Shown here piece after piece: positions 36,336 through 45,300 of a stretch of 64,000 nucleotides of DNA (its first letter is position 1; the number at the start of each line of letters is the position of its first letter). Position numbers and translations under genes: made by a program. The stretch is from Pseudoips prasinana (taxonomy: Eukaryota; Arthropoda; Insecta; Lepidoptera; Nolidae): the NCBI GenBank assembly GCA_951640165.1, contig OX621240.1, positions 3,856,713 through 3,920,712 of the forward strand, written 5' to 3'. The notes beneath the pieces were generated by a model. It was not told the origin of the DNA, ran no database searches, and was given only the letters and a program-made list of their open reading frames with translations.

Positions 36336-39300
36336 TATACTATACTATACCTTCGGCGTGAAAGGCAGGAAAGGAAATATTCAAATGATTTCCTGGTATA
36401 ACAAAAAATATTTATTAAACCTTTATTTCTATGGTCATTGGGCGATACGCATTCCTTCCTTTTTCGGTGCCATACTCTCAAATGAGCAAATTTTTTTTAT
36501 TGTTTATGCACATTTAACTGCTACGTGTCAATCAAATAATTTAGCAATTGACTGAAAAAACTACTATAACTAATTTAGAAAGTTTATAAGCAATACATCG
36601 ACGCCAGACCAGCCGGACTTAATGTGAAATCAAGTAAACTCGAAGGCGAATCAAAAAGAAGTAAAAGTGAACAGTACAAGGGAGACATGTATTGAGTACG
36701 TCGAGACTCTCACACAGTGCACGTCGCGGGGACTCTGTAAGTGCGTCACGTGACTCTCACATAGTGCTTATCATCGGGACTGTAAGTGCGTGTGTGGTCC
36801 GTGATATTAGTGTTACACCAACTGTCACTGTGGACGTCAATAAAGGCTGTTTTAACTTTTCTGACAAATATAAAAGAAGATCCTGAAACTTTTAAGACCA
36901 TTAATTTCTCTCGCCCCAGTGACCTTACTGCAGCAATGTGTAATGTGAGTTTAAGAAAGGCAGACACTATTAAGCAAGAGTGCAAAAATGGAGTGCCAAG
37001 CGTTCCGCGAGAATCAATCTGCAAGCCTTCTCCAGTAACTGCATTAGATGACTTTGACAAAAGTGTGATAAAACAAATCGTGACATCGTTTTACTCTGCT
37101 AGCGAATACCCCTCTACGGCCCGAGTATTGTGTAGAGCAAAGGAGAGGATCGACGGGTTTCAATGTTGTTTCGTCAATGCGCAATATACTTTTAGAACTT
37201 GGATACAAGTATAAAGTGGCTCCGGATGAACGTAAGCAATTGATGGAATAAAGTGACATCGTTTGTGCTCGCCTTCAGTTTTTGAGAAAGCTCGAGGTTT
37301 TAAAAGATAGTGTAGATGTTCGCCCAAGAATTTACTTAGACGAGACTTGGGTGAACCAGAATCACAGCTGTAAGCGTGTTTGGGTCGATAAAGATGGTAA
37401 TTGCGGCTTGAACACTAAAATTGGAAAGGGGAGCAGGCTCATCATTTGTCATGCTGCCTGGCCAAATATGGCTTTTTAAAATAAGCAAAGTGGGTATTTC
37501 GTGCTGTAAAGTCAAAAAATGATGATTATCATCCCGACATGAATGCCGAAGGCTTTATAGAGAGTGGTTTAAGAAATTGCTGCTAGGTCTAGAAGAACCG
37601 TCTGTTATTATAATGGACAATGCTAGCTACCATTCCCAGCAAATAAATCTTGTACCAACATCTAGCACCAGAAAGAGTGAAATTCAAGAGTGGCTTCGAG
37701 AGCATGGAATTGAATTTACATCAAAAGAGTTCAAACCAGAGCTTACAAAAGGTGCGTCGACATCGACCGGAAAAAACATATCACTTGGATCAAATGGGTT
37801 TGTAGCATGGTCATGAATTTATCCGCTTGCCGCCTTACCACTGTCAGTACAATCCCATCGAGTTGGTGTGGGCTTAACTAAAAAATGAAGTTGCCACGAA
37901 AAACAAAACCTTCAAGATAGCTGATGTCGAGAAGTTAGTCGATGAAGCCATTTGCAATGGATCCATTGAAAATTGGCAAAAATGTGTGGAACATGCAGAA
38001 TTGCTGCAAGATGAAGACTTAAGAAAAGCACATTTATGTGAAGAGTTCATCATTCATGTGGAAAATGATGACGATGACTCAGACGAAGAATTTTAATTTT
38101 CTATTTTAAGTTTTATATATACGTTCTTTTGTTTATATATTTAATATGCATTGTAGTAATTTTGGTACTAAAATAAAAAAAATGTGTATTTATTTCTATC
38201 ACCCATTTATAAATATATAAAACTATCGATATCACTCATCGACTGCAGTAATGCACAGAGTGCTTAGTGTGAGTTTTTTAAACTACTCGGTCGCGTTAAA
38301 GTAAACTTCAATTTGTATGGAGTTTAATCAGCGCCATCTAGCGAAACGTTTGTAAACCATATTTTGTGAGTGCGAAACGATCGAGAACATCGACTAACTT
38401 TATCGATGTGAGCATTGTAACGAGCTCGAATGACGTTTTTGCGAGTGCGAGTTACAATATTAGCTAAGTTTGACAGTTAGTTCGTTCACTTTCGAGCGAG
38501 TTAAATTTGTCACGAAGCTTTTGGTAGTGAAAACGATATGAATACGGACATCTTTTTTACGGAATTAAATTATTTGTGTGTTTTCATTGAAGAAAAAATA
38601 TGATGGAAGAGATTTAAACCTTTTTCCACTTCTCTGTGGATTTTGTATCACCGCGGTTTAAACCTTAGTGGTATTTGATGCGATTAATATAGAGATTATA
38701 ATGTAGGTATATTCCTTTTAATGATAAAAAATAAATAAAAAAGAAATTGTACACATTTCATTGCTTACTCTTCCACAAAACTTACTAACAAGTCAAATTG
38801 ATGCTGACTTGTTTTCATTTTCCCTTTTATTTTAAATCTTGAGTTTTAAACAATAATTCACGGATATACATAGGTATTGGTACATATACAGTTTGTTTAC
38901 ACTACAAAATCGAAGAAGTGACGCCGAGCATAACACGACTATTTTTGATAGTACAACACCTCTATACAAATAACGTTAAAAATCATTGTATTTAATTTGG
39001 TTGGTTTATCGCATAGAAACTACGTGCTACCAACATAATGAATAAAAAAACGCTGTACTTGGTGAGGAAACGTTGTTTGAATCGAGTAACTAGTTTGTTA
39101 CTCAAACTCAGACTTACTCACTTTACATCGTGTCCAACGGATACTCGATTTACGCTGTGGTTAAGTTATTCGATTTGTTCGATGTAACTCGCACTAAGCA
39201 CTCAGGACTACGTTTGGGCGTGGCCCATAAGGCCCGTGAGTGGGAAAGAGAGCGAAACACTCGAATGATTTATGACCGAGACTGCAGCGAGATTTTAACT

Positions 39301-42300
39301 ATACCATATATAGCACCTTACCCTGTTCCAAGTGAAACTAATCCTATACTTCATTCTCTTCCACACTGAGATAGGTCGGCTTTTAGACCGGAGGCTCACG
39401 GAGGCCGAAAGCTTGGCGCGCACGTTCCTCTTCATTGTCAAGCCTTGCGGTAAATCCCGGAGGGCTTCCCTGGAAATAAACATTGTCATTAACACACACA
39501 AAACTTACTTTTAACCCATTATAAAGAGAAGAGGTTATCAATTCAGATGTATAGCGGTAGCGTACTCAACCGCAGGTAAGGAGGTCCTGGGTTTAAATTG
39601 CAGGTCGGGGAAAAACGATTTAGGGAAATTTCTATTTAAGAAATTTTATTATCAGCCCGTAGTCTAGGAGTTAGCAGTAATATACCTCCATGCTTCGGAA
39701 AGCACGTAAAGCCGTCGGTCCTGTACTCTTTCCGGTACTGTCGATAGTCGTCTCATTGGATCATGAAAGTGATAGAATAAAAAATGCCCCTAATATGTTC
39801 CGCGCAGCTGACTAGTCTCCATTGTGACTGACCGTCGTGGCCGAAATTGCAAACGGAGTTTAATAATGCGATATCGCTTTCGGAGTTAGTTCATATATGT
39901 AGGTTCGTAAGCGATTAAAGGCCTACGCATTAGCATTCAATTGGGTTTGATGGAGTGTTGATGTGCGTTAGTGAATCAAGTAAAGACGCGGGCGCAAATA
40001 GTGCGCATTCTCTACCCCCGCCACTGCACCCCGCGGTAAGTCACAACGAGCGCCGGAGTCCGTGGCATGCCGTTGCTTGCCACAGTACGCCACGGCATCC
40101 CACTACGGGAGCCTGTGGCGCGTCTTTTAATGCCGTGCAATGAAAATCCCTTTCGATGCCACGGTATTATTTTAAAGCATAGCAATTAAAGCCGTATTTC
40201 TGTATCGATACGTTTGAATGTCCATTAGTAAAAATGTAAATCCCTTGCCATGCCGTCCCAGTCTGCGTAGGCCTTTACGAGGTAAAGCACTAATGCGCGC
40301 GATCTGTCAATACATGGGTGACCGCTAATGTGGCGGTTAGGGGGCTCTGCAACTGGGGGGCAACTGGGCTCTGGGCCGCGGCCCATAGGACACGGAGTAG
40401 GAACAGGTAAATATATAGTTCGGTAGTTTCTAGTTGTTACCTCCGCAACTCCTCAGCAGCAGGGTTGTCCTCCATGAGTCGCTGGTGCTGCTCCATCTCG
40501 CGCACAATGATGTCGGCTTGCTTGTCCGCGCCGTCGGGCTCGTCTGCCACCTCGCTAGCTTGTTCCAGTAACGCATTGTGCTCAGAGTTATTCCGCCGCA
40601 AACGTAAAGTGTCTGAAAAATTAAGAGCGAGATAGATATTATATATTAAATGAAGAAATTCATGGAATATTTATTTTTATTTATTTACTTATTTTTCTTA
40701 GGATGACCAACAGCTTTACGCGACTTTTTAGCTTTTTATGTAATACATGACAGAGTCATTAACAGATTTTCACGTATAAATAAATGTTTACAAATTTATT
40801 TGTGGTATTCGAAGATTATAAACAGAGATAACAATAAAATTGATTTAAGTTTAACTCGTACCTAAGTTTAATTATTTGATATTATTATTCCGTGTTCATG
40901 CCCGCTTGAGTATGTTTCGCTGGACCGTCTCAACTGGGCCGTGTTGAAACCGGTAGTAGATGAACCTGCTAAGTTTGTTTCGCTGGGTCTTCTCAGTTGG
41001 GGCGCATTGGATCCGGTGGTAGCATTAAAGCGCGACCGTCGTTTTAAACACAAGGTCCGTTATAATAATAATACTGAATTCATACCTTAATATATACAGA
41101 ACCATTAGGACAATATGTAGTAAAATATAAATTCTAATAATTGAACCTAAACATAATCTCCTTGACAATAACTTAATACAAGCTAGCTAAATATCACTAC
41201 CATTATAAAATAAATTGTATAAATGTTTTAACATTCCGTGTACCTAAATATCTGTAATAAGTAACTAGAAATAATAACTGTATTACTACAAACATGTTCT
41301 GACTATTTACAAGCGCTTTTTTAAAGTCTACGTTAATAAAAACGTATTTTTATTTTTTATTTATTTATTAATATTAACTGATAGATATTATATTATGGTC
41401 AACATACTCAAATGATAAATGCATATTTTTTTAACAGATAAAATACCTACACGGTTTCACTACTTGGTTGGATAATTTTGCAAAGAAATATAAACTTTAT
41501 TTGTAAAAGTAAGTAAAATTTTACAAAACTGAAACTAATGCTTGTAAAAGTGTTCATGTGTAAATATCAACTAGAATGTGTCCTTTCATATCCAGATAAA
41601 GATAAAAGATAAAAATCATTTATTTACATGAAATATGGTTTACAAATTATAGGTGTTGTAATCATTGTTAGGTTTCACATGCTTCGCCATTATATGGCAC
41701 GTAAATTTTCACAAATAAGTAGAAAACAAATATGTAAGTTCAAATTATAGGATAAATAAACTAATGATTAAATATTCAATTATAAAATTAATGGATTTCA
41801 ATTATAAAATATTATATAACAATATTTGAATTTAAATAGTCATTACAGTCGTCGTCAACCTTAGGATTACAGTTACTAGAATGTATAAATGACATAAAAA
41901 TACATTATTACATTGCTAACATTGCTGTGTGGTGACGGCGACAAATATCAGAATCAGAATATCATCACCCCATCTCATCCCGTGGGGGGCGTAGAAGTCG
42001 ACCCGAGGGAATATCTACCAGAGGAAGGGCAGCAGCTTCCTTCTGATTACTATGACCATCTTACTGCGATCGCCAACCCGCCTGCCAAGCGTGGCGATTA
42101 TGGCATATCCCCCCCAAGACGATTCTTGAGGGAGGCTTGTCCAGCAGTGGACTTATTTAGCTGTAATGATGATGAACATACAGCTAAGTACTGAATTGTG
42201 TGTAGCTTTCAAAAAAGCATTCGCTCACTAAATTACGGTGTTATTTCCTCACTTTCGAAATGTAAATCTAGTGGTATAAGTCCGTTATAAAATTCATTTC

Positions 42301-45300
42301 ATCCTCGAATTAAATATTATCTAATACGCCATCGGCTCGGGCAACGGTAATCAATTGTGGTGTTAAGGTAAAAGGGGATGCGTAAAAATATTGAAATATT
42401 TTCAAAACATGATTTAATATCATCATCATCATAATAAATAAAAAAAATAATAAAAATAAAAATATGGTTTATTTCTCTCGTAAAAGTTCATGTATAAATG
42501 ACATTGCGATGTATAAACAATTTTTGCTTAATTAGAACTTTAGAGAGAGAGAATCATATCAGCCGAAAGACGTCCACTGCGGGACAAAGGCCTCCCCCAA
42601 GGATCTCCACAATAGCCGGTCCTGCGCTGCCCGCATCCAGCGGCTTCCCGACCCGCACAAGATCGTCGGTCCAGCGTGTAGGAGGCCTGCCCACCCTGAT
42701 TTAAAATATAAATACCTAATACGGTAAAAAAAGATTTATCAATTTAGTGCAAGTCGAGTATGAAATGAAATACATAACGGAATTATACATTTACTTTTCA
42801 TTTGGAATGTGAGGAAATAAAACGTAGTAAGCTATACGCTTCCTACGTTTTATTTCATTTCATATACATGTAATTTAAATAAAGATACATTAATTAAATA
42901 AAAACTACCTATATCAAATTTAAGTGGGTATCACCGACCTCAAAATTAAATGAACTTATAAATATATATATATTTATTAAAAAACATATTTATAACCAAA
43001 CCTAAACCGAAGTGGCTGTATGGAGAAAGAAAAGGGAGGAATGAAGCAAAATTGATGTGCAAGAATCATAGCTAGTGGAAATTCACTGTCGCTACTTAGA
43101 AAAGGTGATAAAATATTACCAGGCATCTGCATTAACATTTCGATATCCGACATGATTCACCACTTATTCGCCATCGATGCACCGTGCACATATAGCCAAG
43201 TCTGCTCTCTAATGGGCTACTTGTATAACTGAATATAGGGTGACTATGACCCACACAAATACACGGACCACACGCACTTCATGCAGCTTAGACTGCAATG
43301 ACTAACACAAGGCAGTTGCACCTGTTCGCAATTATTCATCAAACACAACTCGAAGCCGTGTCATTGATCTGACTCTCAAATCTGATGCCAAGGAACTTGA
43401 AGATGAAACTCAGTGGGGATATGAGGAACTGATAAATTACCTTGAGAGTGAAGGTTAGCAAGGGCCACAGGGGTTCATATCAAGTTGCTTTTACCCTCCG
43501 TGAATGTGTTCCAGAGGCAGTGTACTAGACATAATACACCGCCTCCCGTGGTCTAATCAAGTGCTAAATGCCAAATAATCAACTATTATAAATCGAATAT
43601 CTAAACACTCTAACATTCATAATATCGAATGTTTAACAACTCTTAACATTGAGTCCAGTGTTTCTGGCACGTTGTATGGTTGCAGTTGTAACCTAAGCTA
43701 CTTTTCTAGTAGGGAATTTTCGATTTCTTAACTATTCGATATAGTATTTAGACGTTCGATTTTTAGTAGTCCATCAATCGATATTCGATTGGGCATAGTA
43801 GGTTTTAGAGGACACAATAAGCAGTGATTCTCTGTTTTAAACATCAGAGAACAGCCTTGAAACCACGACTCTAGCAACCACTGTAACAACAGCCCACACG
43901 TTAAGTAAATAGAAGCATGGCTCCGAACTGAGTTTCGTCCCCAAAAACACACCTCAAACAGCTTAACTAACGCCGTAGTAAACATACGAACGCAAAGTTA
44001 AAGACATGTATTCACTGGACCTATGTATTAAGCACTACATTTTTTTCAATGTAAACTTTTGCCTGCCGGACGTATGATGAGGTAAAGGTGATACGGTCAG
44101 CAACAGAACTATCATTACAAAGACAATTAAAAATGAAAACATTATTACAGTTTCGTTCAAAACATCCATAACTATTCAAATCCACCCCATGCGCTTTATC
44201 TGTAAGCAAGGTGTAATATTCTTAGGGAGCACATTATGTCTATGAAACTCAACAATGTGTAAAGCATCCATTTGAAATAACGCAAAATTAAAAGTAACTT
44301 CTCATACAAAAATGTCGATAAGCTGACGCAAATTGCATGGGAAGGCAAACATATTTTTCCTATTTCACAAATGGGTTTTTTTATTGTTCTTGGGTAAATA
44401 GTCCTTAAAATTCCACTATTCATTAAAACATTTTTGAAGAGAAAACTCCTTCAGGCGCATTGGCCACTTTTGGTTGAACAAAAATCATGGAACCCGCATC
44501 ATCGTCACGTCACGCTTCTTATGAGCTATTGTTTTGTAGATTATTTAGATTTACAAGTGTAAAAAAAATGTTTTCTCTATCGGCAGTTCTAAACAACTAT
44601 AGTATAGTATAAATCCCAAATACATAATTGCGATAATATTAATTCCCTGTGGTGCGATCTTCTGGTGCTGACTGTACAAGTTGGTATAATTATTAGATCC
44701 TAATTGCAGGGTTGTCATACACTAGATCGCTTATTTCAACAAATTTCTGACCCACTGCAGAGCAAGGACCTCCTCTCACAATGAGAGGCCATCGTCAGTC
44801 ACGCTGGCCTATTGCGGGTTGGGAGACTTCGCATACCAAAAGAACATTTTTGGAGAAATCCCAGAAATGCTGGTTACATAACAATGGTTTCCTTCAGTAA
44901 CAAAATAATTTATTTTAATCAGCACATTAATTGAAAAATACTTATTATCATACATTTTTTTTAATAAATACTTAAGAAATCATAAAATATAAACACACAG
45001 AAAACCGCAGAGGTTTATTAAGTGTGCAAAGTAAAAGTTTCGTGACAAAAATACGAATATAAGAATTATGACTAATGCACTCTATACTCTATTTACTTAT
45101 GTAACTTTGGAGATACTCATTGATCCTAAAACGCGATCCAGATACATTTCCTAGATAGAATAAAAATGGCAGTAGCCTCTTAAGATGCTTAATAGAAAAT
45201 AATGTCGAAAATGACAACTCAACTTCAATTGTTACGTTATTTTATGATAATTATGACCTAAATTTTATGATAAGAATAACAATCGTGATAAGAATGAATT

